From Thiothrix nivea DSM 5205 (GTDB lineage Bacteria; Pseudomonadota; Gammaproteobacteria; Thiotrichales; Thiotrichaceae): 64,000 bases of DNA. Both the position numbers and the translations under genes were made by a program. The notes beneath the pieces were generated by a model, which saw nothing but the letters and a program-made list of their open reading frames with translations, was not told where the DNA came from and did no database searches. The number at the start of each line of letters is the position of its first letter. Position 1 is the stretch's first letter. This document shows, in pieces, positions 38,138-46,077 of this stretch. Where the stretch lies: contig NZ_JH651384.1 of the NCBI RefSeq assembly GCF_000260135.1, positions 3,518,693 to 3,582,692 on the forward strand. The letters are read 5' to 3'.

Positions 38138-38629
38138 ATGCAAGATTTCAAAACAGCTGACCTGCTGGACGCCAACGAAGACAAACCCCTGCAAATTGTG
38201 CAGCCGGGTTTCAGCAACTACGGTGGCCGCAACAAGTTTTCCGGCGAAATCGTTACCATCAAGATTTATGAAGACAACTCACTGGTGCGTGAGCTGGTTG
38301 CCGAAGATGGCAAGGGCAAGGTGCTGGTCGTTGATGGTGGTGGTTCCACCCGTTGCGCGCTGCTGGGCGACATGTTGGCGGAAAAAGCAGTCAAGAACGG
38401 TTGGAATGGCATTCTGGTCTACGGCCTGATCCGCGATTCCGTTGACATCGGCCAGATGGATCTTGGCGTGAAATCACTGGGCACGTTGCCGCTGAAGAGC
38501 GTCAAGCGTGGCGTGGGTCTGCGTAATGAAGTGGTGCGTTTCCATGACGTGACGTTCACGCCGGGGCATTACCTGTATTCCGATGAGGACGGGATTATCG
38601 TGTCTCCCGTCCCCTTGCTCGGTGAATAA
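38138..38629 (+). CDS. rraA: RraA family protein (RNase E regulator / HMG aldolase type)
   Basis: A 163-residue RraA-like protein. The typical core is visible: [14 protein letters not shown], then [23 protein letters not shown] and [14 protein letters not shown], with the G-D-x(20)-R-D arrangement shared with class II 4-hydroxy-4-methyl-2-oxoglutarate aldolases. In E. coli RraA binds RNase E and inhibits it. Length and the C-terminus ([12 protein letters not shown]) fit RraA. It begins after the palindromic repeat and converges with dctM with no gap between the two stop codons. Confidence 0.92.
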   Translation: MQDFKTADLLDANEDKPLQIVQPGFSNYGGRNKFSGEIVTIKIYEDNSLVRELVAEDGKGKVLVVDGGGSTRCALLGDMLAEKAVKNGWNGILVYGLIRDSVDIGQMDLGVKSLGTLPLKSVKRGVGLRNEVVRFHDVTFTPGHYLYSDEDGIIVSPVPLLGE

Positions 38630-40219
38630 TCACTTGTCCAGTTGAAACTGGATTTCGCCACTCGGTGGTTTGGTAGGCTCCTGCGGTTTGGTGGGGGCTT
38701 GCCCATCCAGTTGGAACTGGATTTCGCTGCCGCCGGAACCTGAAACCGGTGCATCATTCTCAATCGTGAAATTGATTTCCTGCCCTTGCTGCATCGGTGC
38801 ATGACCCTTGTCCAGAAATGCCGTCACCAATCCCGGCGAGAACATCACAATCAGGGTCATGATCATTTGCAGGATCACCCACGGGATCGAACCCCAGTAA
38901 ATGTCGCTGCTTTTCACTTCCTTGGGCGCAACCCCGCGCAGATAGAACAGTGCAAACCCGAACGGCGGGTGCATGAAGGAAGTCTGGATATTCACGCTCA
39001 AGGTAATGCCGAACCAGATCAATGCCCCTGTGGCTGCGGCCTGCTCATTCCCATTCATGCTTGCCAGCAGAACCGGTGCCAGGATTTTCTGGGCAACAGG
39101 AGCCAGCAGTGGCACCAGAATGAACACGATCTCAAAAAAGTCGATGAAAAACGCCAGGAAGAAAATGAACAGGTTAACGATCAGCAGGAAGCTCATCCAG
39201 CCGCCGGGCAAATCGGAAAACAGGTGTTCCACCCAGAAACCGCCATCCACACCCTGAAACACTACCGAAAATGTGGTCGCGCCGATCAGGATGAACACCA
39301 CCATCGACGTGATGCGGGCAGTATTTTTGTAAGCCTGCTGGATCAGGCCCCACCATTCCGCCGTGCCGCCCAGTTGCTTGCGGCGCAGGAAGGATAGCAG
39401 CACTGCGCCCATTGCTCCCATTGCGCCGGATTCGGTCGGGGTAGCAATGCCTAGCATGATGGTTCCCAGCACCAGGAAAATCAGTACGGCGGTAGGGATG
39501 ATGCCGCGCAATGCCTTTTTCCATAGTGCCGCCCCTTTCAGCGTAATCTGGTCTTCGGGGATGCCGGGCAGCCAGTCCGGCTTGATACGGGTAAGGAAAA
39601 ACGTGTACAGCATGAACAGGCTGATCTGCATCGCCGCCGGAATCCATGCGCCCAGATACATGTTGCCCACATCGGCGCTAGCGGTCGGCGTTTTCAACTG
39701 ATCGGCAAGAATGATCAGCACCAGCGACGGCGGCACAATCTGCGCAATGGTGCCTGAAGCGGCCAACACCCCGGTGGTGTAACGCATGTTGTAGCCGTAA
39801 CGGATCATCACCGGCATGGCGATCATCGCCATCGCAATCACCTGTGCTGCCACTGTGCCGGTAATCGCGCCCAGCACAAAGCTCACCAGAATGACCGAAT
39901 AGCCAAGTCCGCCACGCACCCGCCCGAACAATTGCCCCATCGAATCGAGCATGTCCTCGGCCAGTCGGCTGCGTTCCAGTACTGCGCCCATGAAGGTGAA
40001 AAACGGTATCGCCAGCAATAACTCGTTGCCAATGACATTGCCAAAAATACGCTGTGGGATGGCTTGCAGGAATGCCTCGGTGAAAAAGCCCATTTCAATC
40101 GAAATGACGCCAAAAAACAGCCCAACCGCCATCAGCGAAAACGCGACCGGGAAGCCGACGAGCAAAAATAGCACCAGTCCGGCAAACATCAGGGGTGGCA
40201 TGTATTCCACTGGAATCAT
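38630..40219 (-). CDS. dctM: TRAP transporter large permease DctM with unusual C-terminal tail
   Basis: A 529-residue inner-membrane protein with about 12 hydrophobic segments. The opening MPPLMFAGLVLFLLVGFPVA and GMLGIATPTESGAMGA-like core (TIMLGIATPTESGAMGAMGA) are characteristic of the large permease of TRAP solute:sodium symporters. The family usually ends near residue 460. Here about 60 hydrophilic residues follow, with a motif in three copies: QEINFTIE, SEIQFQLD and GEIQFQLD, spaced by Pro/Gly linkers. It overlaps dctQ by four bases. No DctP solute receptor gene is adjacent. Confidence 0.93.
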   Translation of the reverse strand: MIPVEYMPPLMFAGLVLFLLVGFPVAFSLMAVGLFFGVISIEMGFFTEAFLQAIPQRIFGNVIGNELLLAIPFFTFMGAVLERSRLAEDMLDSMGQLFGRVRGGLGYSVILVSFVLGAITGTVAAQVIAMAMIAMPVMIRYGYNMRYTTGVLAASGTIAQIVPPSLVLIILADQLKTPTASADVGNMYLGAWIPAAMQISLFMLYTFFLTRIKPDWLPGIPEDQITLKGAALWKKALRGIIPTAVLIFLVLGTIMLGIATPTESGAMGAMGAVLLSFLRRKQLGGTAEWWGLIQQAYKNTARITSMVVFILIGATTFSVVFQGVDGGFWVEHLFSDLPGGWMSFLLIVNLFIFFLAFFIDFFEIVFILVPLLAPVAQKILAPVLLASMNGNEQAAATGALIWFGITLSVNIQTSFMHPPFGFALFYLRGVAPKEVKSSDIYWGSIPWVILQMIMTLIVMFSPGLVTAFLDKGHAPMQQGQEINFTIENDAPVSGSGGSEIQFQLDGQAPTKPQEPTKPPSGEIQFQLDK

Positions 40220-40752
40220 TGCTCCGGCCTCTCGTAATGGGTATCTAGCTGCACATCACCATGCAGGGCGGCAAAACGTTTGATCAGCTCTGACACGCCT
40301 TGCAACATCAGCATGAAAAAGCCCAGCGGCAGTATAAACTTGATCGGGTAACGGGGCAGGCCGCCCGCATTACTGGAATGTTCGAGGATGTCCCATGACG
40401 GCAGGAACAGGGTCTTCCACGATAGCCACGCAAACAGGGTGCAGGCAGGCAGCAGGAAAAACACCAGCCCGAAAATGTCGATCCACAAGCGGGCGCGGTC
40501 GGATACATGCCCGTAAATCAGGTCGACCCGCACATGCCCGTTTTGCCGCAGGGTGTAGGAAGCGCCCAGCATCACGGCAGCGCCAAACAAATACCATTGC
40601 AGTTCCAACGGCCAGTTATCGCTGAGGGAAAAACCGTAGCGCAACAAAGCATTGCCTGCACTGACCACGCAGGCCAATAGGATCAGCACGTTGGCAATGC
40701 GCCCGAACCAGCCATTGAGGGTGTCAATGGCGTGGGAGAGGGTTAGTAGCAT
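40216..40752 (-). CDS. dctQ: TRAP transporter small permease DctQ
   Basis: A 178-residue membrane protein with four hydrophobic helices. The DctQ signature is seen as WPLELQWYLFGAAVMLGASYTL followed by NGHVRVDLIYG. An upstream in-frame ATG (40824) is rejected because aagga sits 9 bases before the inner ATG, whose product MLLTLSHAIDTLNGWFGRI begins like the family. It pairs with DctM through a four-base gene overlap. The substrate is unknown, as the periplasmic receptor is not in the window. Confidence 0.9.
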   Translation of the reverse strand: MLLTLSHAIDTLNGWFGRIANVLILLACVVSAGNALLRYGFSLSDNWPLELQWYLFGAAVMLGASYTLRQNGHVRVDLIYGHVSDRARLWIDIFGLVFFLLPACTLFAWLSWKTLFLPSWDILEHSSNAGGLPRYPIKFILPLGFFMLMLQGVSELIKRFAALHGDVQLDTHYERPEQ

Positions 40753-40835
40753 AGTGAAATTATCCTTGCTTTGAGGTGCGGAAGCTACGCGCTGATGAAT
40801 AGGGGGGCTTGCCAAGGTAGGCAATCCAGGCGTTG

Positions 40836-40850
40836 GTGTCCAGTGGACAC
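40836..40850. promoter_or_regulatory. Palindrome upstream of dctQ
   Basis: The perfect palindrome GTGTCCA-G-TGGACAC lies about 85 bases before the dctQ start and could be a repressor or activator site for the TRAP operon. The rest of the 278-base gap up to the next gene shows nothing I can name. Confidence 0.4.
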
Positions 40851-41030
40851 ATCAGCCTAACTCCCGTCTATCTTCAAATGTCCCTATGTGACTCACGTAT
40901 CAACTTGCCTTCCCAGCAAACCTGCCAATGCTGCTAATGGGGAGGCTGTGAATGCCATATATGATAGCGCAAATACATGACATGTCAGAATCCCTCTAAA
41001 CAGTAACAAATCTCGGATATTTGAAGCGGC

Positions 41031-42086
41031 TTACTCCCCGCCTTCCTGCCATTTGGCCTTGAGCGCGGCCACGCCCTTGACGGCGACCTTGCTGCCGGGG
41101 TCAAGGCCGGAAACGCTGGCATCTTCGCCGCTCTGCTTGAGTACCTTGATCGGGGTGGGGATGAAGCCTTCTGCGGTTTCCACAAATACATGCGCACTGT
41201 CCCCAACCCAGGCAAGGCTGCTGGCGGGAACGTGCTGGGTGGAACCCTGCTGCTGAGCTTGACCGAGAATTTTCACTTTCACTGACTGGCCGGGGTGCAG
41301 GATGGTGTCCGGCTGGTTGAGGTCGGCGCGTACCAGCATGTTCTGGGAAGCATCCAGCGCCGCTTTGAGGATGGTGATTTCGCCCTTGAGGCCGGTGTCA
41401 GCAACTTCAACCTGCTGGCCGGGGCTGAGTTGGTGGGCCTTTTCGGGCGAAAGGGGAATTTCCAGCCCCAGTTTGAGCAGGTTGCCGATCTTGACCAGTG
41501 CTTCGGGGGCTTCGACCCGTTGGCCGGGTTCGACCATGGTTTCCACCACCCAGCCGTCGATGGGGGAGGTCAGGGTGATTTCGGTGTTTTCATCGTCGGG
41601 TTTTGCACCCAGCAAGCGGATAGTGGCTGCCGTTGCCTCCACGTCGGCTTTGGCCAGCGCGACTTCATTCTGGGTTATTAGCCAGGTATTTTTTGCGATC
41701 AGCCCCTGGTCTGCCAGTTTCTGGTCACGGGCGGCATTACCCGCCGCCAGTTTGTATTTCAGGTTGGCTTGCACGTATTGCCGCCGCGCTTCCACCAGAT
41801 CGGGGGAGGACAGGCTGACCAGTGGATCGCCAGCCTTAATGGCTTCACCGGATTGGTGGCGCAGGCTGGTGACCAGTCCGTCGGCGGGCGCGCCCAGCAC
41901 CCGGACACTATCCGGCGGCAGGATGACCCTGGCGGTGGCTTCCATACCCAAGCCTTCAGCGCCGGAGGATACCGGGGCGGATTCGATTCCCATGGCGGCG
42001 CGTTGCTCGGGTGGTATGGGCAGCAGGTCGGCGGCCTGGACGAGGGCGGGCAGGGAGATTAAAAGTACAAGCAGTGTTTTGATCAT
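41031..42086 (-). CDS. Orphan RND efflux periplasmic adaptor (HlyD/CzcB-like)
   Basis: A 351-residue exported membrane-fusion protein. The signal peptide is MIKTLLVLLISLPALVQA. The barrel-sandwich hybrid halves are seen as VRVLGAPADGLVTSLRHQSGEAIKAGDPL and ITLTSPIDGWVVETMVEPGQRV, separated by a short helical hairpin. A beta-barrel and membrane-proximal domain follow (LHPGQSVKVKIL, KVAVKGVAALKAKW). The start at 42086 is preferred over Met codons 21 and 42 bases upstream because it begins the signal peptide. No RND pump or outer-membrane channel gene lies beside it; it may work with the CusA-like pump at 54 kb or elsewhere. Confidence 0.85.
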   Translation of the reverse strand: MIKTLLVLLISLPALVQAADLLPIPPEQRAAMGIESAPVSSGAEGLGMEATARVILPPDSVRVLGAPADGLVTSLRHQSGEAIKAGDPLVSLSSPDLVEARRQYVQANLKYKLAAGNAARDQKLADQGLIAKNTWLITQNEVALAKADVEATAATIRLLGAKPDDENTEITLTSPIDGWVVETMVEPGQRVEAPEALVKIGNLLKLGLEIPLSPEKAHQLSPGQQVEVADTGLKGEITILKAALDASQNMLVRADLNQPDTILHPGQSVKVKILGQAQQQGSTQHVPASSLAWVGDSAHVFVETAEGFIPTPIKVLKQSGEDASVSGLDPGSKVAVKGVAALKAKWQEGGE

Positions 42087-42211
42087 GGGGCTGATGAACT
42101 CTTGGTGCATGATATTTAAAATATGCAACCGAGTTTATTAGCTTTTGCTAATGAAATGCAGGCGGCAAAGGGTCAGTAAAGCGGGTTTTAGGGCATTTGC
42201 CCTACCGTTGG

Positions 42212-42715
42212 TCAGCCGAGAAAGTCCTCAAAAAACCATCCCGCGAACTCATGCCGTCCGTTGAGGCCGGATTTGCGGTAAACGGCAATGGCCTGCTGGC
42301 GCACCGTCTTTTCCTTGGTGTTACGGATACTGGCGATTTCCTCAAAGCTTAGACCCTTGAGCAATAACAGGGCGATTTCCTTTTCGGTGGGGCTGAGTTC
42401 CCATTCGTCCAGTTGTTGGTGAATAAGTTCCAGATAACCTTTGCCTGCCTGTTGCAGTTTCTGGTGCAGGTCGGAAATGCGGGTGTGCGAATGGTTGAGC
42501 TGTTGGCTTAGGGTATCGATTTCCCGGCGTTTGCGCTGGTTTTCCCATAACAGGTAACCGACGCCAACGAAGGAAATCAGTACCACCATGGCATCAACAC
42601 TCATGTGCAAGATGTTGCGGTCGGCTTTCTGTATGTCGAGCGCAAAACCGTAAGTATGTAGGACGGCTACGATGAGCAGTAGGGCGATGATGAAGAGTTC
42701 TTTGCTGTGAAACAT
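42212..42715 (-). CDS. Membrane-anchored LuxR-type regulator
   Basis: A 167-residue protein with two predicted transmembrane helices (about residues 6-24 and 38-57), a coiled coil (about 60-100) and a C-terminal LuxR/NarL-type helix-turn-helix. The DNA-binding part reads LSPTEKEIALLLLKGLSFEEIA and TVRQQAIAVYRKSGLNGRHEF. The fold places DNA binding in the cytoplasm directly tethered to the membrane, without a receiver or kinase. It is a close paralogue of the next gene upstream, 88 bases away. Target genes are unknown; the divergent hydrogenase/fcc region is a candidate. Confidence 0.85.
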   Translation of the reverse strand: MFHSKELFIIALLLIVAVLHTYGFALDIQKADRNILHMSVDAMVVLISFVGVGYLLWENQRKRREIDTLSQQLNHSHTRISDLHQKLQQAGKGYLELIHQQLDEWELSPTEKEIALLLLKGLSFEEIASIRNTKEKTVRQQAIAVYRKSGLNGRHEFAGWFFEDFLG

Positions 42716-42803
42716 GCGGTGCTGGTGTTCATGGCCTGATGATAATTAGGAATTCTAGGTAATCCGGCAGGGCTTGGCCATGAAAAGGGTCAATCGGGGG
42801 CGC

Positions 42804-43355
42804 TTATTGCAGGAAATCTTCGAAGAACCAGGCGGCGAACTCATGTCGCCCGTTGAGGCCGGATTTGCGGTAGATGGCGGTGGCTTGTTGACGGACGGTT
42901 TTTTCCTTGGTATCGCGCACGTTGGCGATTTCCTCGAAACTCAAGCCTTTCAGCAACAGCAACGCCACTTCCTTTTCACTGGGGGTGAAATCCCAGGCAC
43001 CCAGTTGTTCCTGGATGACTTCGCCGTATTGGCGGCTGGCCTGTAACCGTTTGTTGTCGAGTTCGGACAGGCTGGCACGGGTTTCATCCAGCGTCTCACG
43101 GGTGGCGGAGAGGTCGGCGCGGGTGGTTTTCAGTTGCTTTGCCAAGGTATCAATTTCGCGGCGGCGCTGGCGGACTTCCCTGATCAGGTAACTGATGCCG
43201 GAGAGTGACACCAGGATAATCAGTGCTTCAAGCACCAGATGCAACTGGTTGTGGTCGTCTTCCTGCATGTCATGGTAGAAGTCGATGCCGTTCAGGAAGG
43301 TGATGCATACCAACAGGATAACGAATAGGGATTCCTTGCTGCGAAACATGCTCAT
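42804..43355 (-). CDS. Membrane-anchored LuxR-type regulator, paralogue
   Basis: A 183-residue paralogue of the product at 42212 with the same plan: two helices (about 9-27 and 41-60), a longer coiled coil (about 62-115, TRADLSATRETLDETRASL), and a LuxR-type domain. The latter shows FTPSEKEVALLLLKGLSFEE and KTVRQQATAIYRKSGLNGRH. The C-termini of the two proteins are almost identical (EFAxWFFEDFL), so they may bind the same sites or form heterodimers through the coiled coils. It is divergent from the hydrogenase small-subunit gene. Confidence 0.85.
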   Translation of the reverse strand: MSMFRSKESLFVILLVCITFLNGIDFYHDMQEDDHNQLHLVLEALIILVSLSGISYLIREVRQRRREIDTLAKQLKTTRADLSATRETLDETRASLSELDNKRLQASRQYGEVIQEQLGAWDFTPSEKEVALLLLKGLSFEEIANVRDTKEKTVRQQATAIYRKSGLNGRHEFAAWFFEDFLQ

Positions 43356-43478
43356 GGTTCTTTGGTCTGTATTGTAAATCTCCAGTTCAGTTCGACAGTG
43401 TAGGCAAGTTCCCTCCTGTTATCCATGCTTGCTTCACTTCAGAATACCCTGCCGTCACGCAACGCCCCTTGCCAGGAA

Positions 43479-43492
43479 CTGACGCATATCAA
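43479..43492. promoter_or_regulatory. Possible FNR/Anr-type site
   Basis: CTGAC-GCAT-ATCAA matches the FNR consensus TTGAT-N4-ATCAA fully in one half and at three of five positions in the other. It lies about 105 bases before the hydrogenase small-subunit gene. Oxygen control would suit that gene, but the match is imperfect. Confidence 0.3.
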
Positions 43493-43596
43493 GTTTTTGT
43501 GCTTTTTTCAGTTTGGTTTCATGGTTTCGTTTTAAATTTCAGGTATGAAGATGGGAAGAAGAAAGACGCAGAGATCTTCTGCGTAGGAGTGGGATC

Positions 43597-44787
43597 ATGG
43601 AAAGTGCAGGCGTTGCAGCTTATGTTTCCCGAAAAAAAGTGACCCGGCGTGCATTCCTGAAATACTGTGCGCTGATGGCTGCGGTGCTGGCCTTGCCGCC
43701 CAGCGCCATTCCTGCCATGGTGGAAAAACTTCAGCAGGGGTTACGGCCTGCCGTCATCTGGCTTTCTTTTCAGGAATGTACCGGATGCACGGAATCCCTG
43801 ACCCGCTCATACGCCCCCAGCATCGAAGCCCTGATGTTTGATTACCTTTCCCTGGATTACCACCACACCTTGCAGGCTGCGGCAGGGGAAGCAGCGGAAG
43901 CCGCCAGGTTGGAAACAATGCGGAAGTTTGCCGGTCAGTACCTGCTGATTGTCGATGGCTCAATACCTGCTGCCGATAATGGCGTTTACTCCACCATGGC
44001 GGGCAGAACCAATCTGGATGTCTTGCGGGAATGCGCTGCTGAAGCCGCAGTGATTATTGCTGTTGGCAGTTGCGCCGCGTTTGGCGGGCTGGCTGCCGCT
44101 GCCCCCAATCCCACCGGAGCCAAAAGTGTGGAAGCTCTGATGGCGGAGGGGCGGATTTCCAGGAAACCGTTGGTTAACCTACCGGGTTGCCCGCCGCTAC
44201 CGCTGGCTATCAGCGGTGTGCTGGCGCATTTCCTCACCTTTGGGCGCTTGCCTGATCTGGATGATTTGAAGCGGCCACTCAGCATTTACGGCAATACCGT
44301 ACATGACCGTTGTTCCCGTTACCGTTATTATCAGGACGAAAAGTTTGCGGAACATTTCGGCGATGAAGGCCACCGCAAAGGCTGGTGTCTGTACAAACTG
44401 GGCTGTAAGGGGCCGGTTACCCACAATGCCTGTTTCATCCACAAGTGGAACCAGGGAACCAGCTCCCCGGTTGAAGCGGGTCACCCCTGCCTGGGGTGTT
44501 CCGAGCCGGGTTTCTGGGACAAGGGCGGGTTTTACCGGAGTCTGGATGCTGAGGCCATCTCTTACTCACCAGTTGCCGAATCGCCTGATGAAGCCATTGA
44601 AGCTGGGCGGCAGCTTTATGAAGACAATTGCATCTATTGCCATTCGGCTGACCCGACCGGTTTTAAAACAGTGCCAGACAAGGTTCCCGAGGTATTGCGT
44701 GCCGGAACGGTGCGCGCCCACCGGAGCTTCCAATTTTCTGACGATCAGCTCGACATCCTGGGGAAATACCTGAATTCACAACAGTAG
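43597..44787 (+). CDS. [NiFe]-hydrogenase small subunit fused to a cytochrome c domain
   Basis: A 396-residue exported electron-transfer protein. A Tat signal (KKVTRRAFLKYCALMAAVLA) precedes a complete small-subunit domain. The proximal cluster Cys61 and Cys64 lie in FQECTGCTESL, with further ligands in GSCAAFGG and PGCPP. The distal cluster shows HDRCSRY and WCLYKLGCKGP, and the medial cluster NACFIHKW and PCLGCSEPGFWD. Where group 1 enzymes have a C-terminal membrane anchor, this protein has a short cytochrome c domain (GRQLYEDNCIYCHSADPTG, heme site Cys345-Cys348-His349). No large subunit or maturation gene follows. The strong Shine-Dalgarno taggag supports the start. Confidence 0.92.
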   Translation: MESAGVAAYVSRKKVTRRAFLKYCALMAAVLALPPSAIPAMVEKLQQGLRPAVIWLSFQECTGCTESLTRSYAPSIEALMFDYLSLDYHHTLQAAAGEAAEAARLETMRKFAGQYLLIVDGSIPAADNGVYSTMAGRTNLDVLRECAAEAAVIIAVGSCAAFGGLAAAAPNPTGAKSVEALMAEGRISRKPLVNLPGCPPLPLAISGVLAHFLTFGRLPDLDDLKRPLSIYGNTVHDRCSRYRYYQDEKFAEHFGDEGHRKGWCLYKLGCKGPVTHNACFIHKWNQGTSSPVEAGHPCLGCSEPGFWDKGGFYRSLDAEAISYSPVAESPDEAIEAGRQLYEDNCIYCHSADPTGFKTVPDKVPEVLRAGTVRAHRSFQFSDDQLDILGKYLNSQQ

Positions 44788-44798
44788 GGGTGATAGCC

Positions 44799-45005
44799 AT
44801 GCAGTCAGGCCGGAAACATTTACCTTTGTTTGTCATGTCCGTGGTGTTGTTGTCTGTCGCTGTTGCGGACGATGGTGCTGTTGTCACCGTTGCTCTGCCC
44901 AAGGCGGAGGTCTTTAAGATTTCAGTCAAACTGACACGGCATCCGGCAAATATCTCATATAAAAAGTATTTGACTTCAATCAATGTGATGTATGCTGATA
45001 TGTGA
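44799..45005 (+). CDS. Small exported protein of unknown function, possibly a truncated gene
   Basis: A 68-residue reading frame starting 11 bases after the hydrogenase-type gene, with aggggtg upstream. Residues 8-26 (LPLFVMSVVLLSVAVA) look like a signal peptide followed by DDGAVV. The remaining ~40 residues have no motif. It occupies the position where a partner subunit would be expected and could be the remnant of one, but nothing in it resembles a hydrogenase large subunit. Doubtful as a functional gene. Confidence 0.4.
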   Translation: MQSGRKHLPLFVMSVVLLSVAVADDGAVVTVALPKAEVFKISVKLTRHPANISYKKYLTSINVMYADM

Positions 45006-45072
45006 TGCAAGCAAGTAATGAAACCCCAATAAGTTTGCAGACAATACAATAATCAAACGGGAGAATTCCCCA

Positions 45073-45369
45073 ATGAAACACCTGTTGATCCCGGCAGCAT
45101 TCGTGTCACTGCTGCTACCCGCTTTTGCTGCGGCAAATTCCGCTACCCTTGGCCACCCCGGTCGCACGCTCGCTGCCAACTGCTTCCAATGCCACGGTAC
45201 GGATGGTTCCGGCCTCGAACATCTGGCAGGCAAAAGCCGCTCCAGCATCGCCAACGAAATGCTGGAAATGCAGTTTAAATCCCCTGGCAAGGAGATCATG
45301 AATGTCCACGCCATGGCCTATACCGACGAAGAAATCGCGCTGATTGCCGATTACTTTTCCAAACAATAA
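45073..45369 (+). CDS. Monoheme cytochrome c, FccA-like subunit (set 1)
   Basis: A 98-residue periplasmic class I cytochrome c. The signal peptide (LLIPAAFVSLLLPAFAAA) precedes the heme site CFQCHG (Cys37, Cys40, His41). A Met in the C-terminal part (MQF, MNVHAMAY) is a likely axial ligand. It starts 11 bases before the truncated fccB gene, which makes it the electron-accepting subunit of a flavocytochrome c sulfide dehydrogenase. With fccB broken its partner is lost, unless it pairs with the intact FccB encoded at 49895. Gene name withheld because the family is broad. Confidence 0.85.
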   Translation: MKHLLIPAAFVSLLLPAFAAANSATLGHPGRTLAANCFQCHGTDGSGLEHLAGKSRSSIANEMLEMQFKSPGKEIMNVHAMAYTDEEIALIADYFSKQ

Positions 45370-45380
45370 GGGGTAGGCAG

Positions 45381-46077
45381 ATGATGGATCGTAGAAAATT
45401 TCTGACTCAACTGGGTGTCGGCGCTTTGGGTATGGCTCTGTCAGGCTCATCGCTGGCTGAAGATGGCCGTAAACCGAAAAGTAGCAAATCAGGCGGCAAA
45501 ACTACCACAACAGCCAGTGCTGCCATGATGCCGGGCAACACCGGTGCCAATGGCCGGGTTGTCGTTATTGGTGGTGGCATGGCGGGTACGACGGTTGCCA
45601 AATACCTGCGACTGTGGGGTGGAACCGGCGTTGAGGTAACGCTGGTTGAGCCCAATTCCACCTATTATTCCAATATCTTCAGCAACATGGTGCTGACCGG
45701 CGAACGTAGCCTCAGCCAGTTGTCTTTTCAGTACAACGCACTGGCCAGCAAATACGGCGTCAAATGGGTTGCCAAATCGGTGGCGGCCATTGACCCGGTG
45801 AGTCAGGCGGTCATGCTGGATGATGGCAATTCACTGCTGTATGACCGCTTGGTGATTGCGCCGGGTATCGAGTTCGACAGCTTGCCGATGTCCGGCACGG
45901 CTTCCGCGCAGGCAAAGGTGGTACATGCCTGGAAGGCCGGGGCGCAAACCACTTCCCTGAAAAACCAGCTTGCGGCCATGACCAGCAAGGATACCTTTAT
46001 CCTGACGATTCCGGCCAAGCCTTACCGTTGCCCACCGGGGCCGTATGAGCGCGCCTGCGTGGTAGCCGATTACCTTA
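45381..46077 (+). pseudogene. fccB: fccB (sulfide dehydrogenase flavoprotein), 3' truncated by ISAzo13-like element
   Basis: The N-terminal ~232 residues of a flavocytochrome c flavoprotein. It has a Tat signal (DRRKFLTQLGVGALGMALSG), an FAD-binding segment GRVVVIGGGMAGTTVAKYLR, and the redox Cys region KPYRCPPGPYERACVVADYL. There it runs into the insertion sequence and ends after three foreign residues. The intact paralogue at 49895 continues for about 210 more residues, including the second redox Cys. The missing 3' part is not found on the other side of the element. A Ser/Thr/Lys-rich insert (about residues 30-52) distinguishes it from the paralogue. Confidence 0.9.
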
